From assembly GCA_020628865.1 (NCBI GenBank), contig JAHDEJ010000001.1, positions 317,395 through 381,394 of the forward strand: 64,000 nt of DNA. Reading direction: 5' to 3'. This DNA is from Acidimicrobiales bacterium (lineage in GTDB: Bacteria; Actinomycetota; Acidimicrobiia; Acidimicrobiales; SHLQ01). Position 1 is the first letter of the stretch; the number at the start of each line of letters is the position of its first letter. Below the pieces are notes generated by a model. The model did not search any database. It was not told the origin of the DNA and was given only the letters and a program-made list of their open reading frames with translations. The position numbers and the translations under genes are program-made. Positions 45,460 through 54,852 of this stretch are shown in pieces.

Positions 45460-46938
45460 CTACATCCAGGCGCGGGTGTCGGTTTCGGCGACCATGAGGG
45501 CGCGGTCGCGCACGGCCTTGGCCTCGCCGATGGGGAGCATGCCGACGGAGAACGAGCCGTCGGCGGTATGGAGGTACACGGTGGCCAGGTCGCGTTTGCG
45601 TTCGAACAGGCTCTGGCGGATGGCCGCGCCGTTCACCTTGCGGAGCATGAGCTCTTCGTCGTGGGCGATGACGAACTCTTGATGCTGTGCGATGCCACGG
45701 TCGCCGAGTCCCCAGCGTCGGAGGCGGGTCGCCCGGCGGGTCTCGAGGTATTCCCACGGGATGAGCAGCAGCGCCATCAGCGACCACCAGCCGACAGCGA
45801 ACCAGAGGCCGATGGCGAGCAGTGTGGCGATGATGCTGGTGTTTCGGGTGTCGAGGAACACCTGCAGCGGCGAGACGCGACGGTCGAGCGTCGCAACCGT
45901 GGCCTCGTCGTCGAGCACGAGCGCCCGGAGTTCGGCCAGTTCGGCATCGTCGGTTCCGGGAAGGTGAAGGTCGCCCTCGCCGATCGTTGGCAGTTCGACC
46001 CGTTGGATGCCGAGCATCCTTTCGACCGGGTTCTGGCGGACGTGCACTCGCTGGATTCGGTCGATGTTGGTTGCGGTCGAGCTGCGGCTGATGAGACCGG
46101 CTTCGCGCCGAAAGCCGCCCTCACGAATGGTCAGCGACAGATTCCACTCGGTGATGACGACCTGCACGAGGTTGAGAATCAGCCCGCCGAGGAGCGCAGC
46201 GAACAGCACGACGGGGATGAGCCAGAGCATCCAGAGGGCGGGGTCGGGTCCGTCGATTTCGGGGAGGTCGAACGGCAGGAAGTCGGCGAGGTCGTCGATC
46301 ACGGCGAGAAGCGGGAAGATGACGGCCAGGCCGGCGAACGCGGGCCGGGCGACTCCCATCATGAGGAGCCGCTTGAGGTCTCGGGTCAGGACCACTCGTT
46401 CCGGTTCGGGGGGCAGCATTGGAGCTGGCGGGGCGAGCTGACCGTCGGCGTCGATCGTCGGTTCTGCAGACGGTGCGCTGGTCCGGCCTTCGGCGGCGAG
46501 TCGTTGCACCGCTTCTGCGACCGAGCGGTCGACGGCGTCGATGGCGAACTCGGCCTCCGATGTGCCTGCAGTATCAACGGAGACGTGGACGAGCCCAACC
46601 AGCCGATGGAGGAATCGTTGCTCGATCGAGACGCTCTGCACACGATCGAGTGGCACGGTGAGTTTGTCTTCGGAGAAGACCCCTTTGGTGACCCGAATTT
46701 CACCGTCGGCGACGAGGAACGTGTATCTCCACCATGCGAGCACTCCGAAGCCGAGGATGACGAGGCCGACGATGGGAACCACGAGGAGCAGGACGGCGGT
46801 GGAGGCTCTGGACAGGAAAACGAAGGCGAGGACGATCTGCGCGACGCCGATCTGACGCAGTGTTCGCAGCGCCAGGAAGACGACCGCCAGCGGCGATTGT
46901 CGTTGCGGTTCGGCCAGCAGGGCGAGGTCGGCGTTCAC
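45460..46938 (-). CDS. Bacterial PH-domain membrane protein (YdbT-like)
   Basis: A 492-aa membrane protein with repeated units of paired hydrophobic segments followed by bPH_2 domains: WWRYTFLVADGEIRVTKGVFSEDKLTVPLDRVQSVSIEQ; TEWNLSLTIREGGFRREAGLISRSSTATNIDRIQRVHVRQNP; a third at the C-terminus. The start is GTG in a GTGA overlap with the smaller PH-domain gene. YdbS/YdbT pairs influence membrane or antimicrobial stress in Bacillus; the role here is inferred only from family. Confidence 0.85.
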   Translation of the reverse strand: MNADLALLAEPQRQSPLAVVFLALRTLRQIGVAQIVLAFVFLSRASTAVLLLVVPIVGLVILGFGVLAWWRYTFLVADGEIRVTKGVFSEDKLTVPLDRVQSVSIEQRFLHRLVGLVHVSVDTAGTSEAEFAIDAVDRSVAEAVQRLAAEGRTSAPSAEPTIDADGQLAPPAPMLPPEPERVVLTRDLKRLLMMGVARPAFAGLAVIFPLLAVIDDLADFLPFDLPEIDGPDPALWMLWLIPVVLFAALLGGLILNLVQVVITEWNLSLTIREGGFRREAGLISRSSTATNIDRIQRVHVRQNPVERMLGIQRVELPTIGEGDLHLPGTDDAELAELRALVLDDEATVATLDRRVSPLQVFLDTRNTSIIATLLAIGLWFAVGWWSLMALLLIPWEYLETRRATRLRRWGLGDRGIAQHQEFVIAHDEELMLRKVNGAAIRQSLFERKRDLATVYLHTADGSFSVGMLPIGEAKAVRDRALMVAETDTRAWM

Positions 46939-47441
46939 GTCTGGTCTTCGGTGAGCTCTCCGGCCCGTTCGACGACCAACCGCTTGAGCCGGTCGGCGTC
47001 GTCGCTGGCGAGGCCGGCGATGGAGAGGTCGGGCCCGGCCGAGTTGATGTGCAGCTTCGCCAGGCCGAACCGACGCTCGATCGGGCCGCGGCTGATGCGG
47101 GCATGCTGAATGCGAACGAACGGGAGCGTCTCGACAGTTCGAACGAGCACACCACTGCGGTAGGACAGGTCGTGCTGGCGCACCTGCCAGGCGATGTTGC
47201 GGATGTTGACGACGCTGTGCAGCGCCGAGAGTCCGACCAGGACGAGAATTCCGGCCATCACCACGAGCGGGATCCACCCCACCAGGAACGACAGCACCAC
47301 GCCGGCGATGAGGACGATGGCAGCGAAGATCGAATGACCGATCAGCGCCACCCGAAGATACGCCGGATCGAGCGGAACGAAGTCGGCGTCGTCGAGCTGG
47401 GGCACGCCGGCGAGATCGATGGGCGGGTTCGAGAACTCCAT
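46935..47441 (-). CDS. Bacterial PH-domain membrane protein (YdbS-like)
   Basis: A 168-aa protein with two membrane spans (about residues 35-75) and one bPH_2 domain (RQHDLSYRSGVLVRTVETLPFVRIQHARISRGPIERRFGLAKLHINSAG). It is coupled by 4-bp overlap to the larger YdbT-like gene, and they likely form one complex. Start MEFSNPPIDL is at 47441; a longer frame runs into the divergent gene's promoter. Confidence 0.85.
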   Translation of the reverse strand: MEFSNPPIDLAGVPQLDDADFVPLDPAYLRVALIGHSIFAAIVLIAGVVLSFLVGWIPLVVMAGILVLVGLSALHSVVNIRNIAWQVRQHDLSYRSGVLVRTVETLPFVRIQHARISRGPIERRFGLAKLHINSAGPDLSIAGLASDDADRLKRLVVERAGELTEDQT

Positions 47442-47511
47442 TCGCCCATTCTTGCCGAAGATGGGACCTTGTTCCCTGCCGTGGCGGCGCAGGCCACTCG
47501 ATGATGAAGCC

Positions 47512-48198
47512 ATGGGTTACGTACTTGCCGTCATCACCGCCTGGGCCCTCGTGGGGCTGTTCATTGCTCTCGTCTATCGACGAGCCGGGCACAGCACCGT
47601 GGTGTTCGCAACCCTGGGGCTGGTCCTCGGACCATTGACCATTTTGCTGTTCGGCGATCTGCGAGATGACGACGAGACGCCGGCGATCGTCGTGCGAGCG
47701 TCACCGGTTGGCGGGCCGACCCGGGAGGGTCTCCGGGTGATGCTTGCGGTGGATGAGAACGAGGCGAGCACGATGAGCGCCGTCGCCGCCGTCCGCATGT
47801 TGGGTCCGTCGGTGACGCAGCTCACGATTGCGAGCGTGATCGACTACGAGACGGCGCGGGCACCCCGGCAGCCGGACGAGCCACTCCCCCGGCAAGGGCA
47901 CCTGGTGGAGACGGCCAAGCGATGCGGCCACCCCGGCGCTCAGCTGCTGTTGCTCGCCGGTCGGACGGATCGGGCGTTGCTTGCGCACGCGAACGCGGTC
48001 GGCACGGATCTCCTCGTCGTGTCGAATCGTCGACATCGCTGGTCGGCGCTGCTGCTGGGCAGCACGGTTGCACGACTGGCTCGGCGCGCCGGCATCGCCG
48101 TGCTCATCGGCCCGGCGCCGGAACGGCTCGAACGAACGATTGTCAACCCGGGACGACCGGATCCGTTGCAAACAACCCGTCTGCCCCGCCCGGCCTGA
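47512..48198 (+). CDS. Membrane-anchored universal-stress-protein-like protein
   Basis: A 228-aa protein. Two N-terminal hydrophobic segments (about residues 3-20 and 28-43) are followed by a USP-like alpha/beta domain: RVMLAVDENEASTMSAVAAVRML, then GTDLLVVSNRRHRW and GSTVARLARRAGIAVLIGPAP. The last part recalls the USP nucleotide-binding G-x2-G-x9-G(S/T) loop but is imperfect. Role unknown; convergent with glmS. Confidence 0.75.
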   Translation: MGYVLAVITAWALVGLFIALVYRRAGHSTVVFATLGLVLGPLTILLFGDLRDDDETPAIVVRASPVGGPTREGLRVMLAVDENEASTMSAVAAVRMLGPSVTQLTIASVIDYETARAPRQPDEPLPRQGHLVETAKRCGHPGAQLLLLAGRTDRALLAHANAVGTDLLVVSNRRHRWSALLLGSTVARLARRAGIAVLIGPAPERLERTIVNPGRPDPLQTTRLPRPA

Positions 48199-48228
48199 AC
48201 TCAAACCCCCGTCGGGGTCACCCTCGTG

Positions 48229-51200
48229 TCAGACTCGCCAGCGGTCGGCGAGTTCCTGGATCGACACCCAGAGCAGTTCGCCGACGTCTTGCTGCCCGAG
48301 CAGGTCGAGGCGGAACGTCTCTTCGGTTTCCGTGACCGCGCCGTGGAGGGCGCTGAACCGGTTGCGATAGCCCTGGAGCACGCCTCGCATCACCTCGGGG
48401 TCGAGGTGATCGTGCAGCTCGATGTGGAGCAGTGTCATGCCGGTGGTCTCGTTGTCCTTGACCTCGGGGATCATCATGATCGGACGACCGTCGGAGCGAC
48501 CCTTGGCCACGAGGACTTCGCGCTCCTCGGCCACTCGCTTCTTCGTTCCACGCAATGCGGGGGAACGGTCGGTGCGGCTCGGGATCGTGGCGCTGATTCC
48601 GCCACGGTCGATGACGGTGATCGTGCCGTCGCCGGACTCGAGGCCATCGATGTCGTAGCGGGTCCAACCGGTGATCGAGACCACCGCCGGGTCGAGGTTC
48701 GCGAGGGTACGGATCGTCGAGTAGGTGAGGTGGTCTCGGGGAGCGCCCGCACCGAGCACCTCGGCAACGAGCGGGAACTCGAGGAGGGTCTCGTCGGTGC
48801 GGGAGATGCCCACGGTGACGGTCTTGGCCTGGTGCTTGATTGCGTCGACCGGGCGGGTGAGTTCGTCGATCGCTGCGGCGAGCGATGCACTGAGGTCCTC
48901 GACCACCACTGCCGGCGTGCCGACCTTGCCGAATTCACTCTGGTAGCTGTCGAGCGGAACGCTTCCGACGGCGTAGCGCATTCGCGACGCAAGCTGCACG
49001 GCGGTGCTGGCTTCGAGGTGGCCGTTGTAGCTGCCGACCCGAAGGCCGTCCATGTAGGTGGAGACCACGGGAGCGAGGCTCGGTTCGAGGCGACGAAGGA
49101 ACTCTTCACCACTGAGCGAACCACGGGTCTCTTCGATGAGTCCCTCGATTGCGGCGCGGGCTTCACGAAGCGGCTGGGCCTGGGCGTCGATGGCCAGTGC
49201 AGCCTCGTAGCCGAAGAGGTGACCGACGACGGTCGAGAGCACGAAGGCCAGGCGCGTGTGCGTGACCGGAACGTAGATCACATCGAGCGCGGAGTTGAAG
49301 CGGGTCTCGCCCTCATTGGCGATGACGATCGGAGCGGACTTGTGCGCCCGGAAGATCGCCACCTCCTTGCCGACGTCGTCTGCGGTGGAGCCCTCGAGGC
49401 CGGCGGCGCAGATGAGGATCAGCGGCTCGGACGAGAGGTCGATGTGCTTCTTGTCTTCGGTCGAGTCTGCGGCGATCGACTTGTAGCAAAGCTCGGACAG
49501 CTTGATGCGAAGCTCACGTGCGGCGATGAGGTTCGGGCCGTTTCCGACGCACGCCCAGTAGCGACGCGACGGAGCATGGGCGCTGGCCGCCCGCTCGATG
49601 TCGGGGCGACGGGTGATCGTCTCGAGCATGAGCTCGGGAAGATCACGGAGGGACTGCAGCAGCTTCTGGCGTTCGTCCATGTCGATCTCGTCCGGGATGG
49701 CGAGGTCGGCGATGGTGACGGCGAGCAGGAATCCGGCAGCGATCTGGGCGTAAAACGCCTTGGTCGACGCAACGGACATTTCCACATCGCGACCGTCGGA
49801 GGTGTACAGCACGCCTTCGGCCCGGTCGGTGAGGTCGGAGCCGCGACGGTTGACGATGGCGAGCACCGACGCGCCCCGCTGCTTGACGATGTCGACCGTG
49901 CGGTTGGTGTCGGTCGTGGTGCCGGACTGCGAGATCGCGATGACGAGGGAGTCGCTCATGTCCTTGCGAAGCCCGAACCCGGAGAGTTCGGTGGCCGGGA
50001 TGGCGAGCACGGACATGGCCCCACCGAGTTCGCCATTGATGGCGTCGGCGACAGCCTGACCGGCCACGGCAGCGGTGCCCTGGCCGATCACGTAGATGGT
50101 CTTGATCTGACCGGACGAGATCTTCTCGGCAACGTGGGCCGGCATGGTCGACTCGTCGACCACGACGCTGAGGTGACCGTCGCGGTCGGTCAGCTTGCCG
50201 CGGAGCGTCTTGCGGAAGGAGCGGGGCGACTCGGTGATCTCCTTGAGGAGATAATGGGGGTTGTCGCCGCGGTCGATGTCTCGGGTCGTGACTCCCGCCT
50301 GGGCGATGTCGGCATCGGTCACCGGCAGCACGGTGCCGTCGTAGGCCACGCGCTCGAAGCCCTCGACGGTGCCGGCCTTGTCGCCGCTGAGACGGAGGAT
50401 CTGGCCGCGGCTGGCGTTCGGGTTGTCCAGGTTCGCGGGCGTTTCGCCGTCCATGCGGAGGTAGTCGACGGCATCTTCCACCACGCCATACGGTTCGGAC
50501 GCAACGATGTAGGCGTCTTCGGCGAGGCCGACGTAGATCGCCTGGCCGCTGCCGCGAAGGGCGAGGAGCAGGTCGTCGGGTGCTTCGGCGCTCGACAGGC
50601 CGATGGCGACCGAGCCTTCGAACACGGAGACGGTCCGGCGGAACGCTTCGGTGAGGTCGTGGCCATCGGCGAGGTGCTTGGCCGTGAGGGTCGGGATGAC
50701 CTTCGTGTCGGTCGTGATGTCGTCGGCGATCGACAGGCCGTTGGACCGGATGAGGTCGCCGTAGTTGTCGACGTCGCCGTTGAGCACGGCGGTGCAATAC
50801 GGGCCGGAGGCCACGCCGACCTGCTCGGAGTTGACCGGGTGGGCGTTCGGTTCGGAGATGATGCCGACGCTCGCCCAGCGGGTGTGGCCAAGGACGACCA
50901 CCTCGGCGGTGTCGTTGTCCAGCGCCTTCCGCAGAAGATCGTCGCGGCGGATGCTGTTGCGAAGCGACGCGGTGTTGTCGCCAAGCTCGCCGATCTCGGC
51001 AGCAACCTTGTAGACGAAGCCGAGGCGGCCGTCGATCACGCGGACGGAGGAGTCGGTGAACAATGGGTCGCTGGAGCGTTCGGCGATCTCGGCTGCGATC
51101 TCGGGCGACGCCAGGTCCAGGCCATGGTCGCTGACGAAAAGGTGGAGGCCGGCGGAGTCACGACCGCGCACCTCGAGTCGGTCCAGGGCGGACAGCGCCT

Positions 51201-51666
51201 GGTGAACCGAGAGAATTGCGTCGATGCCGGCGTCGTGGACGTCGCGGCCACCGAGGTCGAGGATTCCCTCGGCCGCCCGCAGGCGATCCCGTTCGATGGA
51301 CCATGCGGCGTCGCGGACGCGGATGAGCGTGGCGTTGACAGCTTCGAGGTCGACCGAGTCGACGGTGGCCCGCTCGTCCAGTTCGGCCTCCAGCACGTCG
51401 AGGCGCCAGGTGAGGTCGCGCATGTCTGCGGCGATGGCCGTGGCGAGGCTGCGATCGGCGATCAGCAGGCGGGCGCCGGGGGCGCCACGCAGCAGCGTGT
51501 CGGCGGTCTCGAGCCGCTCGGCGATGGTGATGAGCGGCTCGGCGGCGGTGTCCGCCGTGATGCCTTCCAGCAGTTGGGCGGTGCCGTTGATCAGCGGAAG
51601 AACATCAGTCGGAGCCGGGATCGGACGTCCCGAGCGACGACGGACCACAGCGATGATTCCACACAT
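48229..51666 (-). CDS. glmS: Oversized glucosamine-6-phosphate synthase (GlmS-like)
   Basis: 1145 aa against about 610 for ordinary GlmS. Cys2 (MCGIIAV) is the glutaminase nucleophile, but about 145 extra residues separate it from LDRLEVRGRDSAG (161-173). LGHTRWASVG and LNGDVDNYGD complete the glutaminase. SIS1 has YVIGQGTAAVAG, SQSGTTTDTN and SVASTKAFYAQ; SIS2 has VGNGPNLIAARELRIKLSE. AKTVTVG near 950 resembles the usual C-terminal AKSVTVE, after which about 190 residues remain. It lies 62 bp from glmM, so UDP-GlcNAc synthesis is the likely pathway; the additions may regulate it. Confidence 0.85.
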   Translation of the reverse strand: MCGIIAVVRRRSGRPIPAPTDVLPLINGTAQLLEGITADTAAEPLITIAERLETADTLLRGAPGARLLIADRSLATAIAADMRDLTWRLDVLEAELDERATVDSVDLEAVNATLIRVRDAAWSIERDRLRAAEGILDLGGRDVHDAGIDAILSVHQALSALDRLEVRGRDSAGLHLFVSDHGLDLASPEIAAEIAERSSDPLFTDSSVRVIDGRLGFVYKVAAEIGELGDNTASLRNSIRRDDLLRKALDNDTAEVVVLGHTRWASVGIISEPNAHPVNSEQVGVASGPYCTAVLNGDVDNYGDLIRSNGLSIADDITTDTKVIPTLTAKHLADGHDLTEAFRRTVSVFEGSVAIGLSSAEAPDDLLLALRGSGQAIYVGLAEDAYIVASEPYGVVEDAVDYLRMDGETPANLDNPNASRGQILRLSGDKAGTVEGFERVAYDGTVLPVTDADIAQAGVTTRDIDRGDNPHYLLKEITESPRSFRKTLRGKLTDRDGHLSVVVDESTMPAHVAEKISSGQIKTIYVIGQGTAAVAGQAVADAINGELGGAMSVLAIPATELSGFGLRKDMSDSLVIAISQSGTTTDTNRTVDIVKQRGASVLAIVNRRGSDLTDRAEGVLYTSDGRDVEMSVASTKAFYAQIAAGFLLAVTIADLAIPDEIDMDERQKLLQSLRDLPELMLETITRRPDIERAASAHAPSRRYWACVGNGPNLIAARELRIKLSELCYKSIAADSTEDKKHIDLSSEPLILICAAGLEGSTADDVGKEVAIFRAHKSAPIVIANEGETRFNSALDVIYVPVTHTRLAFVLSTVVGHLFGYEAALAIDAQAQPLREARAAIEGLIEETRGSLSGEEFLRRLEPSLAPVVSTYMDGLRVGSYNGHLEASTAVQLASRMRYAVGSVPLDSYQSEFGKVGTPAVVVEDLSASLAAAIDELTRPVDAIKHQAKTVTVGISRTDETLLEFPLVAEVLGAGAPRDHLTYSTIRTLANLDPAVVSITGWTRYDIDGLESGDGTITVIDRGGISATIPSRTDRSPALRGTKKRVAEEREVLVAKGRSDGRPIMMIPEVKDNETTGMTLLHIELHDHLDPEVMRGVLQGYRNRFSALHGAVTETEETFRLDLLGQQDVGELLWVSIQELADRWRV

Positions 51667-51728
51667 GGAGGATTCCCTTTCGTCCGCGGAGAGGAGGGGT
51701 TCTCGCGGAGCAACTCAAAGTCTAGGAA

Positions 51729-53060
51729 TCAATCGGCCGCAGGTGGGGTCGTCATGAGTTCAACGTGCCGCACGAGACGGGCGGCACTCTCGGCGGCCAC
51801 GTGCGATTCGGACGCTTCGACCATGACGCGAATGAGGGGTTCGGTGCCGGATGCCCGGATCAGCACCCGGCCGTCGTCGCCGAGCAGGGCTTCTTCTTCG
51901 GCGATCGCATCGGCGAGGAGCTCGGCGGGGTTCGCCACCTTCTCGGCGATGCGGACGTTTTCGAGGACCTGCGGGTACCGGGTCATCACCGACGCGGCCC
52001 ACGAACCGACGTCGACTCCGCGGCGCACAGCCGCATCCAGCAACTGCACCGCGCTGAGGACGCCGTCGCCGGTTGTGGCGAGGTCGCGGTGGATGATGTG
52101 ACCGGACTGTTCGCCGCCGAGGGTGTATCCGCCGGCGTCGAGCGCTTCGAGAACGTGGCGATCGCCGACAGGCGTTTCGACCATCTGGATGCCCTCGGCC
52201 TTCATCGCGACCCGGAAGCCCAGGTTCGCCATGACCGTGATGACGACGGTGTCGTCGGGCAGGAGGCCGTGGTCTCGTCGGTCGATCGCGCCCATGGCGA
52301 GGAATCGGTCGCCGTCGATGACACTGCCGTCGGCGCCGACGGCCACGACACGGTCGGCGTCGCCGTCGAAGGCGAATCCGACCGAGGCGCCGTGTTCGAC
52401 CACGGCAGCGGCGAGAAATTCGGGGTGGGTGGAGCCGACGCCTTCGTTGATGTTGCGACCGTCGGGTTCCGCAGCCAGCACCGTCACGTCGGCGCCGAGA
52501 AGTTCGAAGATGCGGCCGGCCGTTCCGCTGGCGGCGCCGTTGGCGCAGTCGAGCACGACCTTGGTGTGGCTGAAGTTCCGACCGTCGACCGAGTTGACCA
52601 CAGCGTCGAGGTACCGGTCGATGCTTCCGAGCTCCTGCCGGGGTTCGGCAGGTTCGACGGCGATGCCTGCGTCGAGCAGCGCCTGGATGCTGTCCTGCTC
52701 GGCGTCGGTCAGCTTCTTGCCACCGGCACCGAACAGCTTGATGCCGTTGTCTTCCCACGGGTTGTGGGATGCGGACAGCATGGCGGCCGGAAGGCCATCG
52801 GCCTTCGAGAGCCATGCGACTGCCGGTGTGGGGACCACGCCGAGGTCGATGATGGACACACCTTCGGCCGCGCAACCTTCCGCGAAGGCGCGCTGAAGCG
52901 CCGGGCCGGATTCGCGCGTGTCGCGACCGACGAGGAACGTGTCCCCGTCGAGACAGCGCGCAGCTGCCACGCCAAGCATGCGAACAAGGTCCTCAGAGAG
53001 GACGCTGAACGCCTGGCCTCGAACGCCGTCAGTACCGAATCGCAAGGACACGGTGTGCAA
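51729..53060 (-). CDS. glmM: Phosphoglucosamine mutase GlmM
   Basis: A 443-aa phosphohexomutase that converts glucosamine-6-phosphate to the 1-phosphate. The N-terminal LRFGTDGVRG, phospho-Ser98 in SASHNP, the metal site DGDADR, the sugar loop GEQSGH and the C-terminal phosphate site RASGTEPLIRVM are present. It follows rpsI by 21 bp in the standard actinobacterial order rplM-rpsI-glmM and precedes the glmS-like gene. Confidence 0.96.
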   Translation of the reverse strand: MHTVSLRFGTDGVRGQAFSVLSEDLVRMLGVAAARCLDGDTFLVGRDTRESGPALQRAFAEGCAAEGVSIIDLGVVPTPAVAWLSKADGLPAAMLSASHNPWEDNGIKLFGAGGKKLTDAEQDSIQALLDAGIAVEPAEPRQELGSIDRYLDAVVNSVDGRNFSHTKVVLDCANGAASGTAGRIFELLGADVTVLAAEPDGRNINEGVGSTHPEFLAAAVVEHGASVGFAFDGDADRVVAVGADGSVIDGDRFLAMGAIDRRDHGLLPDDTVVITVMANLGFRVAMKAEGIQMVETPVGDRHVLEALDAGGYTLGGEQSGHIIHRDLATTGDGVLSAVQLLDAAVRRGVDVGSWAASVMTRYPQVLENVRIAEKVANPAELLADAIAEEEALLGDDGRVLIRASGTEPLIRVMVEASESHVAAESAARLVRHVELMTTPPAAD

Positions 53061-53081
53061 TCGGCGGACGTGAAGCGCCGA

Positions 53082-53477
53082 TTAGCGCTTCGAGTACTGC
53101 GGAGCCTTGCGGGCCTTCTTGAGGCCGTACTTCTTGGATTCCTTCTTGCGGGAATCCCGCGTGAGGAAGCCGGCCTTCTTCAGCGAATCACGGAACTCGG
53201 GATCGACCTCGAGGAGACCACGGGCGATGCCGAGGCGCATGGCGCCGGCCTGGCCGGTCGGTCCGCCACCGTGCATGGTGACGCTGACGTCCCACGCGCC
53301 TTCGGTCTCGGTGACACGGAAGGGCTCGGTGAGCTGCTGACGGTGAACGGCGCTCGGGAAGTAGTCCTCGAGCTCACGGCCGTTGACGGTGATGGTTCCG
53401 TCGCCGGGGACGAGACGGACTCGAGCGACGGCACGCTTGCGGCGGCCGGTTGCCTGGATCGGAGTGGTGGTTGCCAT
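53082..53477 (-). CDS. rpsI: 30S ribosomal protein S9
   Basis: A 131-aa protein starting [22 protein letters not shown] and ending in the basic tail [17 protein letters not shown], whose terminal Lys-Arg reaches the P-site t[22 protein letters not shown] is the conserved core. Co-transcribed with rplM, 21 bp upstream. Confidence 0.98.
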   Translation of the reverse strand: MATTTPIQATGRRKRAVARVRLVPGDGTITVNGRELEDYFPSAVHRQQLTEPFRVTETEGAWDVSVTMHGGGPTGQAGAMRLGIARGLLEVDPEFRDSLKKAGFLTRDSRKKESKKYGLKKARKAPQYSKR

Positions 53478-53498
53478 GAGTGTCGTCTTTCAGTGGGC

Positions 53499-53957
53499 TC
53501 AGGCCTCGGCCGAGCGGTCCTTGGCGTGGGCGATTTCGAGCGGCTGCGGGTTCTGGGCACCGTGCGGGTGCGTGGGACCGGCATAGACCTTGAGCTTGGT
53601 GAGCTGCTGGCGACCGAGGCGGGTCTTGGGGACCATGCCGCGGATCGAGCGACGAACGGCCTCTGCCGCGTCCTTGTCCATCTCCTGGGCGTAGGTGCTC
53701 TCCCGCAGACCACCGGGGAAACCGGTGTGGCGGTAGACCATCTTGCGCTCGGCCTTGCCCGACGTGAGGACGACCTTGTCGGCGTTCACGATGATGACGT
53801 GATCGCCGGTGTCCAGGTTGGGGGTGTAGGACGGCTTGTGCTTGCCGCGGAGAATGTTTGCGACCTCGGTGGCGAGACGGCCGAGGACGAGGCCCTCGGC
53901 GTCCACGACGTGCCAGTCGCGGGTGATCTCTGAGGCTTTCGGGGTGGTGGTGGTCAT
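53499..53957 (-). CDS. rplM: 50S ribosomal protein L13
   Basis: A 152-aa protein. WHVVDAEGLVLGRLATEVANILRGKHKPSYTPN and MVPKTRLGRQQLTKLKVYAG are the family blocks. Start at 53957 is preceded by GGAG. The open frame extends about 150 codons upstream into the divergent response-regulator gene and is not coding there. Confidence 0.98.
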   Translation of the reverse strand: MTTTTPKASEITRDWHVVDAEGLVLGRLATEVANILRGKHKPSYTPNLDTGDHVIIVNADKVVLTSGKAERKMVYRHTGFPGGLRESTYAQEMDKDAAEAVRRSIRGMVPKTRLGRQQLTKLKVYAGPTHPHGAQNPQPLEIAHAKDRSAEA

Positions 53958-54103
53958 TGCCAGCTCCTGCATGTCACCGCCGAGGTGTGGGCGGTGAGTC
54001 CGAAGGACGAGTCTAGAAGGGGAACCCGCGTAAACCAATCTGAGATTCGCGTATCCGATGCGGCCGCGGACACTTCTTACAAGATGGCGAACAACCGGTG
54101 GAA

Positions 54104-54135
54104 GGTAGAGACCGGTGAACGGGTTCACATCTACC
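54104..54135. promoter_or_regulatory. Inverted repeat in the leader of the two-component operon
   Basis: GGTAGA...TCTACC encloses a perfect GTGAAC-GG-GTTCAC palindrome, 24 bp before the chosen start. ACCGGTG also recurs at 54094 and 54111. It could be an autoregulatory operator for the response regulator or an mRNA leader hairpin. Confidence 0.4.
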
Positions 54136-54159
54136 GTGACGAACATGACGGAGAGCGCA

Positions 54160-54852
54160 ATGGCCGATGGGGACACGATCCTGGTTGTCGACGACGAGCC
54201 CATGGTTCGGGAGGTGCTCACGCAGTACCTGACCGCTGAGGGATGGAATGTGGTCGAGGCGGGAGACGGCGAGGAGGCGATCACGCAGATCACCGAGTCC
54301 CAGCCGACACTCGTCCTGTTGGACCTGATGCTCCCGAAGCGCAACGGCCTCGACGTGCTCGCATTCCTTCGCCGTACGTCGCAGCTCCCCGTGATCCTGT
54401 TGACCGCTCGGGGCGAAGAATCCGATCGCATTCGCGGCCTCGAGGCCGGGGCCGACGACTACGTCGTCAAGCCGTTCTCTGCCCGCGAGGTGGTCGCTCG
54501 GGTCAAGACCGTGTTGCGCCGCAGCGGAGCCACCGACTCGGGTGGCGACATGCTGACGACCTTCGGCGACATCACCGTCGACCCGGCCCGTCGCATCGTC
54601 ACCAAGAACGGCGATCAGGTCGACCTTCCCCGCAAGGAGTTCGAACTGCTCACCTGCTTCCTCGCACACGCAGGTGAGGCACTCAGTCGTGAGGAGCTGC
54701 TGCACAAGGTGTGGAGTTCGTCCACCGAGTGGCAGGACCCGTCGACCGTGACCGTGCACGTGCGCCGCCTCCGTGGTCGGCTCGAGGACGACCCGTCCTC
54801 GCCGAAGCATCTGTTGACCGTCTTCGGTGTCGGGTACCGTTTCGAACCATGA
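54160..54852 (+). CDS. OmpR/PhoB-family response regulator
   Basis: A 230-aa transcription factor. The receiver domain has TILVVDDEP, the phospho-acceptor Asp55 in LVLLDLMLPKRNGLDVL, the conserved Thr (VILLTARG) and Lys (DYVVKPFS). The C-terminal winged helix shows FELLTCFLAHAGEALSREELLHKVW and VTVHVRRLRGRLEDDPSSPKHLLTVFGVGYRFEP. The start at 54160 is favoured by GGAGAG just upstream; ATG 54145 or 54115 are alternatives. The kinase gene overlaps by 4 bp. Confidence 0.92.
   Translation: MADGDTILVVDDEPMVREVLTQYLTAEGWNVVEAGDGEEAITQITESQPTLVLLDLMLPKRNGLDVLAFLRRTSQLPVILLTARGEESDRIRGLEAGADDYVVKPFSAREVVARVKTVLRRSGATDSGGDMLTTFGDITVDPARRIVTKNGDQVDLPRKEFELLTCFLAHAGEALSREELLHKVWSSSTEWQDPSTVTVHVRRLRGRLEDDPSSPKHLLTVFGVGYRFEP

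Noticed and set aside
48226..52101. 1291-codon open frame on the plus strand opposite glmS/glmM
   Set aside because: Same reason: a high-GC mirror frame spanning two well-identified genes on the minus strand.
53958..54431. N-terminal extension of rplM
   Set aside because: The open frame continues upstream but overlaps the response regulator gene in antisense; L13 starts at 53957 behind a ribosome site.
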